Positions 18,411-28,263 are shown, numbered from the stretch's first letter. The stretch is DNA of 64,000 nucleotides from Faecalicatena faecalis (GCF_012524165.2 NZ_JABACJ020000009.1:1-64000), one strand, 5' to 3'. Notes: generated from the sequence alone by a model not told the origin. Translations and numbers: made by a program.

Positions 18411-19304
18411 ATGCGGCACAAGAAGGGCAGAAGCGGATTTATCGCAGCCTGCGTATTACCATCCGTGATTTTATTTATCATTTTCATGCTGATACCGACC
18501 ATTAATGTATTTAAGATGTCGCTTTATAAGTGGGGCGGATTTTCAAATAATAAGCAGTTTGTCGGACTTAATAACTTTAAGATTTTATTCCAGGATCAGA
18601 AATTCTTCCGTTCCTTCCAGAATTCTATCCTGCTGATCGTGCTTGTTACGATCATTACTCTGTTCTTTGCGTTGGTTTTTGCAGCAATTTTATCACGTGA
18701 GAACTTAAAGGGACAGAACTTTTTCAGGGTAATATTCTATATTCCTAATATTTTATCCGTAGTAGTAATTTCCGCGATTTTCTCAGCCATTTATGACCCG
18801 AACAGTGGTCTTTTGAACAGTATCCTGGGAATCTTTCGAGGGAAAGACGCCTCGCCGATCCTGTGGCTGGGGGATCAGAGCATTGTAATCTACAGTCTGG
18901 TCATTGCGATGGTGTGGCAGGCGATTGGTTACTACATGGTTATGTACATGGCAAGTATGACCAGTGTTCCAGAGAGCCTTTATGAATCAGCGAATCTGGA
19001 AGGTGCAGGAAAGCTGACTCAGTTTTTCAGCATCACTCTTCCTCTGATATGGACAAATATCCGTACAACACTTACCTTCTTCATTATCAGTTCCATCAAC
19101 TTGAGCTTCCTCTTTGTAAAAGCTCTTACAAATGGAGGTCCAGATGGATCTACAGAAGTATTTTTAAGTTATATGTACGGTCAGGCATACACCAACTCCT
19201 CATACGGATATGGTATGGCAATCGGCGTTGTAGTATTTTTATTCTCATTCGGTCTGTCCGCAGTAGTCAATGTTGCTACGAAGCGGGAACCGCTTGAATT
19301 TTAG
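18411..19304 (+). CDS. Sugar ABC transporter permease, MalF type
   Basis: 297-aa six-helix inner-membrane subunit of the disaccharide importer. N-terminal helix near residues 12-32, binding-protein-dependent transport domain, and the EAA loop around PESLYESANLEGAGKLTQFFSITLPLI that contacts the ATPase. AGGAGG precedes the ATG. It pairs with the permease 12 nt downstream. Confidence 0.9.
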   Translation: MRHKKGRSGFIAACVLPSVILFIIFMLIPTINVFKMSLYKWGGFSNNKQFVGLNNFKILFQDQKFFRSFQNSILLIVLVTIITLFFALVFAAILSRENLKGQNFFRVIFYIPNILSVVVISAIFSAIYDPNSGLLNSILGIFRGKDASPILWLGDQSIVIYSLVIAMVWQAIGYYMVMYMASMTSVPESLYESANLEGAGKLTQFFSITLPLIWTNIRTTLTFFIISSINLSFLFVKALTNGGPDGSTEVFLSYMYGQAYTNSSYGYGMAIGVVVFLFSFGLSAVVNVATKREPLEF

Positions 19305-19316
19305 GAGGTGTGGACA

Positions 19317-20189
19317 ATGAAAAATAAGAAATTCAAACCCTCCAGAATTATTGTGTATATTTTCTTGATTCTTTTAGCTGTCAGCATTATCGTGCCGGTT
19401 GGCTGGGTATTCCTGGCATCTATCAAAGAAAATTCAGAGTTTTATGGTAATCCGTGGACGCTGCCGAAAGGATTCTATTTCCAGAACTTTATCGATGCTT
19501 TTTCTAAGGCGAAGATGGGAGATTATTTCCTGAATTCTATCATGGTAACAGTGCTTGCACTGCTGATTCTCTTGGTAGTAGCACTGCCGGCTGCTTACGT
19601 ACTGGCACGCTATAAGTTCAAAGGAAGTAAATTCCTCAATGTGATGTTCATGGGCGGTCTTTTCATCAATGTGAACTACATCGTTGTTCCGATCTTCCTG
19701 ATGCTGGTAGACGGTGATAAAATGCTCAAAGAGTGGTTCGGGGCGGGATTTTTCATAAACAACCGTTTCATGGTGGCCCTGATATATGCAGCCACGGCAC
19801 TGCCATTTACGATTTATCTGCTTTCAGGATTCTTCGTCTCCATTCCAAAGGATTATGAGGAAGCTGCGTTTGTAGATGGAAGCGGATATTTCCACACTAT
19901 GGTAAAAATTATGATGCCGATGGCAAGACCAAGTATCATTACGATTATTCTGTTCAACTTCCTGTCTTTCTGGAATGAGTACATCATTTCCATGACACTG
20001 TTGACAGAAAAGGAATTGAAGACACTGCCGGTCGGACTGATGCAGTTGATGCAGGCACAGAAGTCAGCGGCTGACTATGGACGGCTCTATGCCGGTCTGA
20101 TCATTGTCATGCTGCCTACTCTGATTTTGTATATCCTGGTACAGAAGAAGCTGACACAGGGCATGAGCCTCGGCGGATTGAAAGGATAG
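19317..20189 (+). CDS. Sugar ABC transporter permease, MalG type
   Basis: 290-aa second permease. EAA loop at IPKDYEEAAFVDGSGYFHTMVKIMMPMARP; C terminus QGMSLGGLKG is typical of MalG partners. I start at ATG 19317, which is 8 nt after AGGAGG. A GTG at 19308 overlaps the ribosome site and is rejected. The stop is 12 nt before the micro-protein that follows. Confidence 0.9.
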   Translation: MKNKKFKPSRIIVYIFLILLAVSIIVPVGWVFLASIKENSEFYGNPWTLPKGFYFQNFIDAFSKAKMGDYFLNSIMVTVLALLILLVVALPAAYVLARYKFKGSKFLNVMFMGGLFINVNYIVVPIFLMLVDGDKMLKEWFGAGFFINNRFMVALIYAATALPFTIYLLSGFFVSIPKDYEEAAFVDGSGYFHTMVKIMMPMARPSIITIILFNFLSFWNEYIISMTLLTEKELKTLPVGLMQLMQAQKSAADYGRLYAGLIIVMLPTLILYILVQKKLTQGMSLGGLKG

Positions 20190-20201
20190 GGGGAAGTTGA
20201 T

Positions 20202-20369
20202 ATGAATAAATGGGTGAAAATAATACTTTATATCCTGGTATTTTGTGTCTGCCTCGCCCTGATCATCGTAGGGCAGAAGACGATTGGAGTGAAACATCTT
20301 CTGCTGCAGCTTGTAGGGCTGGCTGGAATTTTGGCTATGCTGTACGGCTACAATAAGAAATACCAGTAA
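20202..20369 (+). CDS. DUF6903-type small membrane protein
   Basis: 55-residue protein with two hydrophobic segments (about 5-24 and 34-50) separated by a short GQKTIGVKH turn and ending YGYNKKYQ. It resembles the small DUF6903 proteins found in gut Firmicute sugar operons; the family name is from memory. A GGGGAAG site precedes its ATG. Lying between the permeases and the kinase, it may stabilise the transporter, but no function is established. Confidence 0.75.
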   Translation: MNKWVKIILYILVFCVCLALIIVGQKTIGVKHLLLQLVGLAGILAMLYGYNKKYQ

Positions 20370-20386
20370 CAAGGTAAGGAGAAGTT

Positions 20387-21505
20387 ATGACAAAGATTAC
20401 AGAAACAGAACTGGAAGAGGTGCTGAAAGCGTATCAGTATATCGGGACATTAAAGTCCAGAGCACCATATGGAAATGGACATATTAACAATACATTTCTC
20501 CTGACATATGATATTCCAGGGCATGGGGAAAAGAGAGTCATCTTACAGGAGATGAATCAGGAAGTGTTCCAGAAGCCAAAGGAACTGATGGAGAATATCA
20601 TTGGAGTGACTTCCTATCTGCGCCGTAGGATTATTGAGAACGGCGGTGACCCGGAAAGAGAGACTCTAAATGTTATTCCGACCCAGGAAAAAGAGAGTTA
20701 TTATGTCGATTCCAGGGGAGAGTATTGGAGAGCATACATATTCATAGAGGGTGCAACCTGTTACGATCAGGTAGAGACGAAGGAAGATTTCTACCAGAGC
20801 GCGCTTGCCTTCGGAAACTTCCAGCACCTCCTTGCTGATTACCCGGCAGAGACACTGCATGAGACGATTCCGCAGTTCCATGATACGAGGAAACGATTCA
20901 ATGATTTTAGACGAGCAGTGGAGGAAGATAAGATGGGAAGGGCAGAACTTGTTCAGGATGAGATTCGTTTCGTGCTGGATAGGGAGGCAGATGCGGACGT
21001 TTTTGGCGATATGCTGAAAAGGAAAGAGCTGCCATTGCGCGTTACCCATAACGATACCAAGCTCAATAATATTATGATTGATGATGTAACGAGAAAGGGA
21101 ATCTGTGTCATCGATCTGGACACGGTCATGCCAGGTCTTGCGATGAATGACTTTGGCGATTCTATCCGTTTCGGCGCCAATACGGCGGCCGAAGATGAGA
21201 CAGACCTAACAAAGGTCTCCTGTGATCTGGAGTTATTTGAGGTCTATGTCAGGGGATTCTTAGAGGGATGCAGAGGAAGTCTGACAGAGAACGAGATCAG
21301 GATGCTTCCTATGGGAGCAAAGGTCATGACGTATGAATGTGGAATGCGATTCCTCACAGATTACCTGGAGGGGGATCACTATTTTAGGATTCATAGAGAG
21401 AACCATAACCTTGACAGGGCGAGGACACAGTTCAAGCTGATCGAGGATATGGAAGCGAAATGGGACGAGATGGAAGCAATCGTGCGAAAAATCGCTGAGA
21501 TGTAA
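20387..21505 (+). CDS. nahK: N-acetylhexosamine 1-kinase (APH-fold)
   Basis: 372-aa cytoplasmic kinase of the aminoglycoside-phosphotransferase fold, expected to convert GlcNAc or GalNAc released by the GH112 phosphorylase into the 1-phosphate with ATP. Visible elements: substrate/nucleotide loop APYGNGHINNTFLLTY, catalytic loop RVTHNDTKLNNIM with the catalytic Asp, and metal-binding VIDLDTVMPG. Length matches bifidobacterial NahK. AAGGAG site 17 nt after the micro-protein. The next enzymes of the bifidobacterial pathway (uridylyltransferase, UDP-hexose 4-epimerase) are absent here, so they must be encoded elsewhere or replaced. Confidence 0.88.
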   Translation: MTKITETELEEVLKAYQYIGTLKSRAPYGNGHINNTFLLTYDIPGHGEKRVILQEMNQEVFQKPKELMENIIGVTSYLRRRIIENGGDPERETLNVIPTQEKESYYVDSRGEYWRAYIFIEGATCYDQVETKEDFYQSALAFGNFQHLLADYPAETLHETIPQFHDTRKRFNDFRRAVEEDKMGRAELVQDEIRFVLDREADADVFGDMLKRKELPLRVTHNDTKLNNIMIDDVTRKGICVIDLDTVMPGLAMNDFGDSIRFGANTAAEDETDLTKVSCDLELFEVYVRGFLEGCRGSLTENEIRMLPMGAKVMTYECGMRFLTDYLEGDHYFRIHRENHNLDRARTQFKLIEDMEAKWDEMEAIVRKIAEM

Positions 21506-21523
21506 AATTTGAATAGTGACTGA

Positions 21524-21562
21524 GAAGGAGCTGAGGCATGCATATGCACTCGGCTCCTTTTG
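21524..21562. terminator. Terminator of the lacto-N-biose operon, shared with yesN
   Basis: AAGGAGC-GAG pairs with CTC-GCTCCTT around a GCATGCATATGC loop region; TTTTGT follows. It sits between convergent nahK and the YesN-type regulator. Confidence 0.75.
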
Positions 21563-21570
21563 TGTTGACT

Positions 21571-23133
21571 TTATATGCGCCCTGCGTCCTCATTTTGTTC
21601 CTCAGCTTGATGCTGGATGCGGTATTCAGATGGGGAGAGAGAAGTAATCTGTTTGAAGACTTTACTGAAATAGAACTGGTTAGCGTAACCACATAGTTCG
21701 GCCACCTCCCGCACAGTCAGTTGGGAGTGGGAAAAATAGTCGCAGGCCTGCTGAATCCGGTAATTGGTCAAATATTCTATGGGACGAATATCCGAGTATT
21801 TCTTGAACAGACGGCTCAAGTAAGTAGGGGTGATCGAAAAGTGGATAGCAATATCATTGATATTCATTTCTTTTCCATAGTTCGCACGGATATATTCCTT
21901 AACATCTTCTATTAAGGCTTCTGAAGAGGCAGAAAGGGCGCTGTCCTGGTTTTTCTGGCGGAAAAGCTGTTCAAACAGAATCTGCAGGGACAGCTCCAGT
22001 TCTTCATAGGTCTTGGCATTCGACAGATATTCATCAATTTCCATCTCTCTTCCGGTAAGCTGGCTGTTTAATGTGTCCTCATAAAAGAGGTGCAATAACT
22101 GTTTTAAATATTCGCTGAGATGCTTTTGTGTCATCTTCTGCAGGCGGCAGGTCTCTAGGAAGGTATGCAGGTGTCTCAGGAATTCAGTACTGTTCCTGGA
22201 TTTTACAGAAAAACGGAAATCCTCAAGTAAGGAGCCGCTTAAAGTCTTTTTAGGCTTCTGGAGTTCTTCCAGGAAGTTCTGACCGCGAAGCACTGCGGAT
22301 TGACCGAAGATCAACTGATTTTTCAACTGTGTATTCAGAAGCTGATATTCCTGATGCAGGCTGTCAAGATGCACAAAAGGTCTGGAGACACAAAATGTAG
22401 AGGAGACCGTAAAACGACGCAGCTGCTTCTGTAGTTCGGAAATCATCATGTCCAGCTTATCCTGGGAAGCCTTCTGCATCAGAAATACGAGAATCCGCTG
22501 GTTATAGGTCTGTCCGCTGCAAATATGTACGCTTTCTCCTTTTTTCAGATACTTCTGTATCAAGGGGCCTTTTAAAAGCTCGTCCAGCTCATTCTCATAG
22601 GACAGCCAGTCCTGAAAGGAAAAGGTAGCACAGGGGTCCAGATTCAGCAGGATAAGGCAGCATTCCTGAAAGGAAAGTGTATGGAGGACAGAGGACGGAA
22701 TGGAAGCACCAGCATTCAAAGTTTGATACAATGCCTGATGCAGGCGGGAGTTCTGGTCCCAGAGGATTTTCTCTTCCAATGTGTTGAGCACATATTCCAA
22801 ATCAGAAATACTGACCGGTTTGAGCAGATACTCGTCGACTCCAAGCTGGATAGCTTCTTTGGCATAATCAAAATCCTTGTATCCGCTTAAGATGACGGTC
22901 TTGATCGGTATATGCTCCTCCTTCAACTGGCGGATCAGTTCCAGACCGCTTTGCAGCGGCATACGGATATCCGTGATCAGAACATCCGGGCAGAACTTAA
23001 GAATCTTTTTGTATGCTTCCTGTCCGTTCAGGGCCGTGCCGACCACTTCTACGTCTTTATTGGTCTTCATTATTTTTTGGCAGACGTCCTGTTGAATCAG
23101 GACTTGATCCTCTGCAACTAATACCTTAATCAT
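21571..23133 (-). CDS. YesN-type response regulator (receiver + AraC HTH)
   Basis: 520-aa regulator. N-terminal receiver with phospho-Asp in DVLITDIRMPLQSG (about residue 55) and conserved Lys in YLLKPVSI; long helical middle; C-terminal AraC-type double HTH (MNINDIAIHFSITPTYLSRLFKKYSD and LTVREVAELCGYANQFYFSKVFKQIT). Its start overlaps the last 8 nt of the kinase gene upstream, so the pair is translationally coupled. Being divergent to a sugar ABC transporter, it most likely activates that locus. Confidence 0.92.
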   Translation of the reverse strand: MIKVLVAEDQVLIQQDVCQKIMKTNKDVEVVGTALNGQEAYKKILKFCPDVLITDIRMPLQSGLELIRQLKEEHIPIKTVILSGYKDFDYAKEAIQLGVDEYLLKPVSISDLEYVLNTLEEKILWDQNSRLHQALYQTLNAGASIPSSVLHTLSFQECCLILLNLDPCATFSFQDWLSYENELDELLKGPLIQKYLKKGESVHICSGQTYNQRILVFLMQKASQDKLDMMISELQKQLRRFTVSSTFCVSRPFVHLDSLHQEYQLLNTQLKNQLIFGQSAVLRGQNFLEELQKPKKTLSGSLLEDFRFSVKSRNSTEFLRHLHTFLETCRLQKMTQKHLSEYLKQLLHLFYEDTLNSQLTGREMEIDEYLSNAKTYEELELSLQILFEQLFRQKNQDSALSASSEALIEDVKEYIRANYGKEMNINDIAIHFSITPTYLSRLFKKYSDIRPIEYLTNYRIQQACDYFSHSQLTVREVAELCGYANQFYFSKVFKQITSLSPSEYRIQHQAEEQNEDAGRI

Positions 23134-24901
23134 GATGGAAAACTCCTTTCAAAATAATCTGGCTGCCCTGAGTCAAATTGACGACCTGGTAGGTAAAAGA
23201 GCTGCCAAAGTGCAGTGCAAGTCTGGAAAATGTATTGTTAAGGCCCAGCCCGTTGATTTCCAGGCCCGCAGCAGCGACCGGGGCGGTAGAAATCTGGTTC
23301 AGTGCCTCTTTACTAAATCCCCCGCCATTGTCCGTGATCAGAATCTCCCATTGATCTTTCTCTGCCCGGCAGACGATGGAAAAATTCCATGGGGGAAGGG
23401 TATTCTTAAAACCGTGCCGGAAGCTGTTTTCGGCGAATGGCTGAATGGACAGTTTGGGAATCAGCAGTGTGTGAAGCTCTGGGGATACCTCAATCTGATA
23501 GTTAAAATTTGTCCCATTTGAGATCTTCATAAATTCCAAATAATTTTTTGTATGGGTCAGCTCCTCGATCAGATGCACCTCGGTCTTTTTGGAAGTAACA
23601 TAACGCATCATAGAGGAAAGCTCCTGACACATTTCTGTAGTGACCTCGCTGTCATAGACCTCGCTGGCGGCACTGATACTGTTCAGAGCATTATAGAGGA
23701 AGTGAGGGTCTACCTGTGCCTGGAGCGCAGCAAGGTTCGCCATGCTTTCCCGTATCTGGAGCTCATAGATTTCCTGGATGGATGCCTTTAGATTCGTGAC
23801 CATCTGATTCATGGAAGTATTTAATAGCTCGAATTCATTAAAGGAGTCTGCTGGAAGCTTGAGCTTCGTATCACTATCCAGACTCAGCTCATTCACATAA
23901 GAAATCAGCTCATTCAAAGGCCTGGTCATCTGTGTGATCAAAGTAAATATGATCAGCAGCGTCAGGGCAAGTGTCAGGATCAGGACAATGATCGTGGTGA
24001 AGATGTAACTAATGACCTGTTCACGGATGGAGGTATTATTGGAGAGCAGGACCATAGTAAGTCCGGTCGTCTCACTTTTCATTGCACTGTAGGAATAGGA
24101 ATAAGTATAATCCCTGCTTTTCCCAGAAGAAATCTGCTTTTGAATCTGCTTGACAGTCTTTGCTGGCAGGGAGGAAATTTCTTTATTGTAGGGATAGACA
24201 ATATTTCCGCTTTGATCCAGAATCATGACTTCCTTTTGGGATTCAAAAGAATCCTGTGTACAGATCGCATCCATCAGGCTTACAGGTACCTGGATCTCAA
24301 CAATGGTATCCTGTGTGGTAGTCATATCAGAAAAGTTGCGCAGAACAGAAAGCACCATACGTTCATCTGTCGTCCAGTCACTCTGGTGGGGAGGCTTGTA
24401 GATAGAAATCAGCGTATCTGCGGGATTGGGCAGGGTAAGTTTCTCTAGCCTGTCATACACATAATCCATATCGTCATAGTAGGTCCCGGAATAATAGAAA
24501 TAGCCCCTGTCCTGGTTATACAGGATGACATTGGAGATGATGGGCGAAAACATCATATTCCCAAGAGCTGTCTGGATCGTGCGTTCCCGCCGCGTCTGCT
24601 CCACATAGAGTTCTGCATTTCCGGCGTCTGCTGTATTCAGCTTTAAGATCACGGATTTCAGTGTGGGATTTTTGGTGATCGAGGTTGCAGCAATGTTCAT
24701 CTGTTCATAGAGCTCATTGATCTGGGTGGAAATGCGCTCCAGAACAATATTCATGGAAGTCTTATCATTATTCATCGCATTCCGAATAGAGGTTCTGGAA
24801 AAGAAGATGCAGACAATCAACGATAATGTCAGCAGAACAGTACCCAGACTAAGAAACAGCTTTGTTTTAAAAGGGATGTTTTTTAGCTTTGATTTTCTCA
24901 T
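23126..24901 (-). CDS. YesM-type sensor histidine kinase
   Basis: 591-aa membrane kinase. Signal anchor near residues 12-34, extracellular sensing domain (about 35-285), second helix (IFTTIIVLILTLALTLLIIFTLI), HAMP linker, then the His_kinase domain with QVDPHFLYNALNSI (phospho-His) and an ATPase domain containing AENSFRHGFKN and ITDNGGGFS. Partner of the overlapping regulator. It probably senses a sugar or a binding protein of the neighbouring locus. Confidence 0.92.
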   Translation of the reverse strand: MRKSKLKNIPFKTKLFLSLGTVLLTLSLIVCIFFSRTSIRNAMNNDKTSMNIVLERISTQINELYEQMNIAATSITKNPTLKSVILKLNTADAGNAELYVEQTRRERTIQTALGNMMFSPIISNVILYNQDRGYFYYSGTYYDDMDYVYDRLEKLTLPNPADTLISIYKPPHQSDWTTDERMVLSVLRNFSDMTTTQDTIVEIQVPVSLMDAICTQDSFESQKEVMILDQSGNIVYPYNKEISSLPAKTVKQIQKQISSGKSRDYTYSYSYSAMKSETTGLTMVLLSNNTSIREQVISYIFTTIIVLILTLALTLLIIFTLITQMTRPLNELISYVNELSLDSDTKLKLPADSFNEFELLNTSMNQMVTNLKASIQEIYELQIRESMANLAALQAQVDPHFLYNALNSISAASEVYDSEVTTEMCQELSSMMRYVTSKKTEVHLIEELTHTKNYLEFMKISNGTNFNYQIEVSPELHTLLIPKLSIQPFAENSFRHGFKNTLPPWNFSIVCRAEKDQWEILITDNGGGFSKEALNQISTAPVAAAGLEINGLGLNNTFSRLALHFGSSFTYQVVNLTQGSQIILKGVFHHD

Positions 24902-25066
24902 AAGTTAAGGATCTCCTGTAATTATAAGTGTAGCAGTATGTATTATTTTTTTATTATAATGGATTGAAGTAAAAAGGGATAGTGGAAAATAAAAAATAAG
25001 GGGAAAAGTCAGAAAAGTGTATACGAGATGGAAAAAAATTATATTCTTTTCAGTAAAATAAGCCGA

Positions 25067-25072
25067 TATAAT
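25067..25072 (+). promoter_or_regulatory. -10 element of the second sugar locus
   Basis: Consensus TATAAT 31 nt upstream of the binding-protein start. The -35 position (TTCTTT at 17-nt spacing) is poor, as expected for a promoter needing an activator such as the neighbouring YesN-type regulator. Confidence 0.45.
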
Positions 25073-25102
25073 AAAACCATCACAAAAGGGAGGAATAAAG
25101 CT

Positions 25103-26422
25103 ATGAAATGGAAAATGGTTGCAAAACGTGCTGCTGCACTTGGAGTTGCTGCAGTCATGGTAACGGCCGCAGCAGGCTGTGGAAACAGTGGTGACAAAGA
25201 GAAAAAAGAAAGCACTGACAAAGGCGGAGGCGTGACAATTACCGTAGGCCTGAAAGCATCACATGTGGAGATCTCAAATATCAATACATATAAGGATGCA
25301 TGGGAAAAGAAGACGGGCAACAAAGTGGATGTCCAGGCGATTGATGATAATCAGTTCGACTCTCTGCTGCAGACGAAGATGTCGACCAGCGGTATGTGGG
25401 ATATCTTCATCGGAGATACCGGAACACAGGCAAGCTCATATCAGCATGAGAAGAACCTGGTAGACCTGTCTGATGAAGCATGGGTAGACAAGCTGACAGA
25501 TACGGGAAAAGAGTTTGTGACTAACTCAGACGGTAAGATCTACTGCTTCCCGAACGGCGGTGTGAACTCCTTTGGAATTGTTTATAACACAGAAGTGTTC
25601 GAGAAGAATGGAATCGAGATACCTAAGACGTTCGATGAATTTGATGCAGTCTGTGAAAAGTTAAAAGGTGCAGGAGTTACACCTCTTTATGTTTCTATGG
25701 CTGATGCATGGACAGTGAATCAGATCATGAATGGAGAATGGCCGAATATCTTAAGTGCAAATCCAGATGCTCTGGAAAAACTGAATAAGAATGAAATCCG
25801 TTGGGATTCCCTGCCGGAATTCAATGAGATGTTCGAACGCCTGAAAAGCTATGTAGACAAAGGGTATATCAATTCAGATATGGCTACGGCAAAATATGAG
25901 ATGGCACAAAAAGCAATTGGAAGCGGCGAAGCAGCCATGATGTACATGGGCGACTGGGCAGATCCTGAGTATGCGAAGGTTGCTCCAGAAGCAGCAGGTA
26001 AGATCGGAATGTTTGCGGCACCGTCTAAAGACGGCGACAGCAAGCTTGCAATCGCAGGTCCTGGTGGATACTATATCTCCAATCAGTGCAAGAATGTAGA
26101 CGCAGCGAAAGATTTCCTCAGCTTCATGGCAGAAGATGACAACATTAAGCTGAATATGGAAACAAGAGCATGTACTTCCGTATGGAAGGATATCGAAGCT
26201 ACGAACTTAAGTAAGACATTGGAAGACACACAGTCTTATATCGACGCAGGAGAAACAGAGATTCACTATAACCAGACTTATGTGATCACCCCTTCTGACG
26301 ATGCGAACAGCGCATTCCTGTCAGTATTACTTGGACAGAAGACACCAGAAGAATGCGCAAAGATCTGGAGTGATTCTGTAATTACAGTCGGAAAACAATT
26401 GGGATTTGACGGATTCAAATAA
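25103..26422 (+). CDS. Sugar ABC transporter substrate-binding lipoprotein, second locus
   Basis: 439-aa SBP_bac_1 lipoprotein. Signal peptide MKWKMVAKRAAALGVAAVMV with lipobox TAAAG-Cys (Cys26), charged linker, then binding domain. I start at ATG 25103, 9 nt after GGGAGG; an upstream in-frame ATG would add 25 residues ahead of the signal peptide and has no ribosome site. First gene of an operon with two permeases, an unrecognised 609-aa protein and a GH36-like enzyme, so its ligand is likely an alpha-galactoside or alpha-GalNAc sugar. Confidence 0.9.
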   Translation: MKWKMVAKRAAALGVAAVMVTAAAGCGNSGDKEKKESTDKGGGVTITVGLKASHVEISNINTYKDAWEKKTGNKVDVQAIDDNQFDSLLQTKMSTSGMWDIFIGDTGTQASSYQHEKNLVDLSDEAWVDKLTDTGKEFVTNSDGKIYCFPNGGVNSFGIVYNTEVFEKNGIEIPKTFDEFDAVCEKLKGAGVTPLYVSMADAWTVNQIMNGEWPNILSANPDALEKLNKNEIRWDSLPEFNEMFERLKSYVDKGYINSDMATAKYEMAQKAIGSGEAAMMYMGDWADPEYAKVAPEAAGKIGMFAAPSKDGDSKLAIAGPGGYYISNQCKNVDAAKDFLSFMAEDDNIKLNMETRACTSVWKDIEATNLSKTLEDTQSYIDAGETEIHYNQTYVITPSDDANSAFLSVLLGQKTPEECAKIWSDSVITVGKQLGFDGFK

Positions 26423-26509
26423 ATCCCTCTATGTATCAGAAAGGAGTGCTGCAATCATCCAAGCGCGGAGTATTGCGGCATTCCTTTTTTCCAGAAAAGG
26501 AGGAGAAAA

Positions 26510-27406
26510 GTGAAACGGAAAAATGTCAGTAAACTGGAACGGAAATATTATCCTCTGGCCTTTGCAATCCCTGGGGTCATCATCTTTACGATATTTTATA
26601 TCTGTTCCATCGTAGGAGGGTTCGTATTTTCGTTTACAGACTGGAGTATTTATAATTTTGAATCTCCAAGTTTTATAGGATTGAGCAATTTTAAGGATTT
26701 GTTTTTATCACAAAGCTTTTTGCCTGCATTGGGACATACCTTTTTATTTGCACTTGTGACCACCGTGTTAAAGGTAGGGTTCGGGCTGCTCTTTGCATTG
26801 CTTTTAAATCGGAAGTTCAGAGGCAGAAATTTCTTTAGGGCCGTTGTATTTCTGCCCTGTACCATCGGGGCACTTGTAATAGGTTATGTATTCACCTTCA
26901 TTCTGCAGCCGGATACAGGAATCCTCAATGAGGCGCTGCGCAGCATCGGCCTGGATTCGCTGGCTCTGAACTGGCTGGGGAATACGAACATTGTCCTTTA
27001 TGTGGTATGTGCGGTGGAGTCCTGGATGTGGATCGGTTTTAATACAGCTATCATCCTGGCAGGCCTGCAGTCCATCTCAGGGGATGTGTACGAAGCAGCA
27101 AGGATCGACGGGGCAAGTGCATGGCAGACGACCAGATTCATTACACTTCCCTTAGTCAGACCTTCTGTAAATACGACGATCACGCTTTGTGTGATCGGAG
27201 GTTTTAATATTTTTGATATTGTCATGTCCATGACGAACGGGGGACCCAATGGCGCCACCCAGGTAATCAGCAAACTGTCCTATGATGCAATGAGAGTCGG
27301 AACACTGGGATATGCATCCGCAATCAGTCTGATTCAGTTCCTTCTGATCATTGCCGTGATTTCACCTTTACTGAATTTCTTAAGGAGAAGGGAGCCGGAT
27401 ATCTGA
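26510..27406 (+). CDS. Sugar ABC transporter permease (MalF/UgpA type), second locus
   Basis: 298-aa six-helix permease with the EAA loop at SGDVYEAARIDGASAWQTTRFITLPLVRP and C-terminal LLNFLRRREPDI. The start is GTG, 8 nt after AGGAGG. Its stop overlaps the next start by 1 nt (TGATG), showing translational coupling with the partner permease. Confidence 0.9.
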   Translation: MKRKNVSKLERKYYPLAFAIPGVIIFTIFYICSIVGGFVFSFTDWSIYNFESPSFIGLSNFKDLFLSQSFLPALGHTFLFALVTTVLKVGFGLLFALLLNRKFRGRNFFRAVVFLPCTIGALVIGYVFTFILQPDTGILNEALRSIGLDSLALNWLGNTNIVLYVVCAVESWMWIGFNTAIILAGLQSISGDVYEAARIDGASAWQTTRFITLPLVRPSVNTTITLCVIGGFNIFDIVMSMTNGGPNGATQVISKLSYDAMRVGTLGYASAISLIQFLLIIAVISPLLNFLRRREPDI

Positions 27407-28236
27407 TGAATTACAAAACAAAAAAAACATTATCCAGAACGGCAGTCTACATAATTTGTATTATCGCTACGTTTTTGGTACTATTTCCATTTTTCCTGGT
27501 CATCCTGACTTCCTTTAAGTCAGTAGAAGAAGCGGCAATCGTGGATCTTTCCATGCCGAAGCAGATCTTATGGGAGAACTTTTCCTATGTCATGGAACAG
27601 GGAAACTTGCTTAGGGCATTCAAGAACAGTCTTCTGATCACAGGCTGCAGTGTGCTTTTGACCGTACTGGTCTCTTCGGTAACTGCCTTTGTGCTCACGA
27701 GAAGAAGTGATAAGCTCAGCAAGGTTCTGTCCAATTATTTCCTGATCGGCATGATCGCGCCTCTGGCGTTGATTCCCGAGGTCATTATCGTAAAGATGAT
27801 TGGATTGAGCGGAACCTATCTGTCCATTATCCTGATTCATGTAGCGTCCAGGATGCCTCTTAGTATCATGATCTACTCCGGTGTCGTAAAGGGAATCCCG
27901 AGGTCATTGGACGAATCAGCTATGCTGGAGGGCTGTGGCTTCTTTCGGATGTTTTTCCAGGTCGTATTTCCACTGTTAAAGCCTGCGATATTTACAAACG
28001 TCATTATTGTATTCATGGGAGTATGGAACGATTTCCAGATTTCTCTGTACTTCGTGACAGATATTGCAAAAAATACAGTGCCTCTTAGTATCTATAGTTT
28101 TGTGGGATATATGACATACAAATGGAACTACGTATGTGCTTTCATCGTACTGTCGATTCTGCCAATTCTGATCGTATACTGTTGTGCGCAGAAATATATT
28201 GTAGACGGTATGATTGCCGGAGCAGTAAAAAATTAA
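27406..28236 (+). CDS. Sugar ABC transporter permease (MalG/UgpE type), second locus
   Basis: 276-aa partner permease, EAA loop at IPRSLDESAMLEGCGFFRMFFQVVFPLLKP and C terminus DGMIAGAVKN. No ATPase gene follows, so energy is presumably supplied by a shared MsmK-like ATPase outside the window. Confidence 0.9.
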   Translation: MNYKTKKTLSRTAVYIICIIATFLVLFPFFLVILTSFKSVEEAAIVDLSMPKQILWENFSYVMEQGNLLRAFKNSLLITGCSVLLTVLVSSVTAFVLTRRSDKLSKVLSNYFLIGMIAPLALIPEVIIVKMIGLSGTYLSIILIHVASRMPLSIMIYSGVVKGIPRSLDESAMLEGCGFFRMFFQVVFPLLKPAIFTNVIIVFMGVWNDFQISLYFVTDIAKNTVPLSIYSFVGYMTYKWNYVCAFIVLSILPILIVYCCAQKYIVDGMIAGAVKN

Positions 28237-28263
28237 AATGAACAAAAGGAGAGACAAATATTT

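Noticed and set aside
25028..25102. Upstream start for the second sugar-binding lipoprotein
   Set aside because: It would bury the signal peptide and runs through the -10 element.
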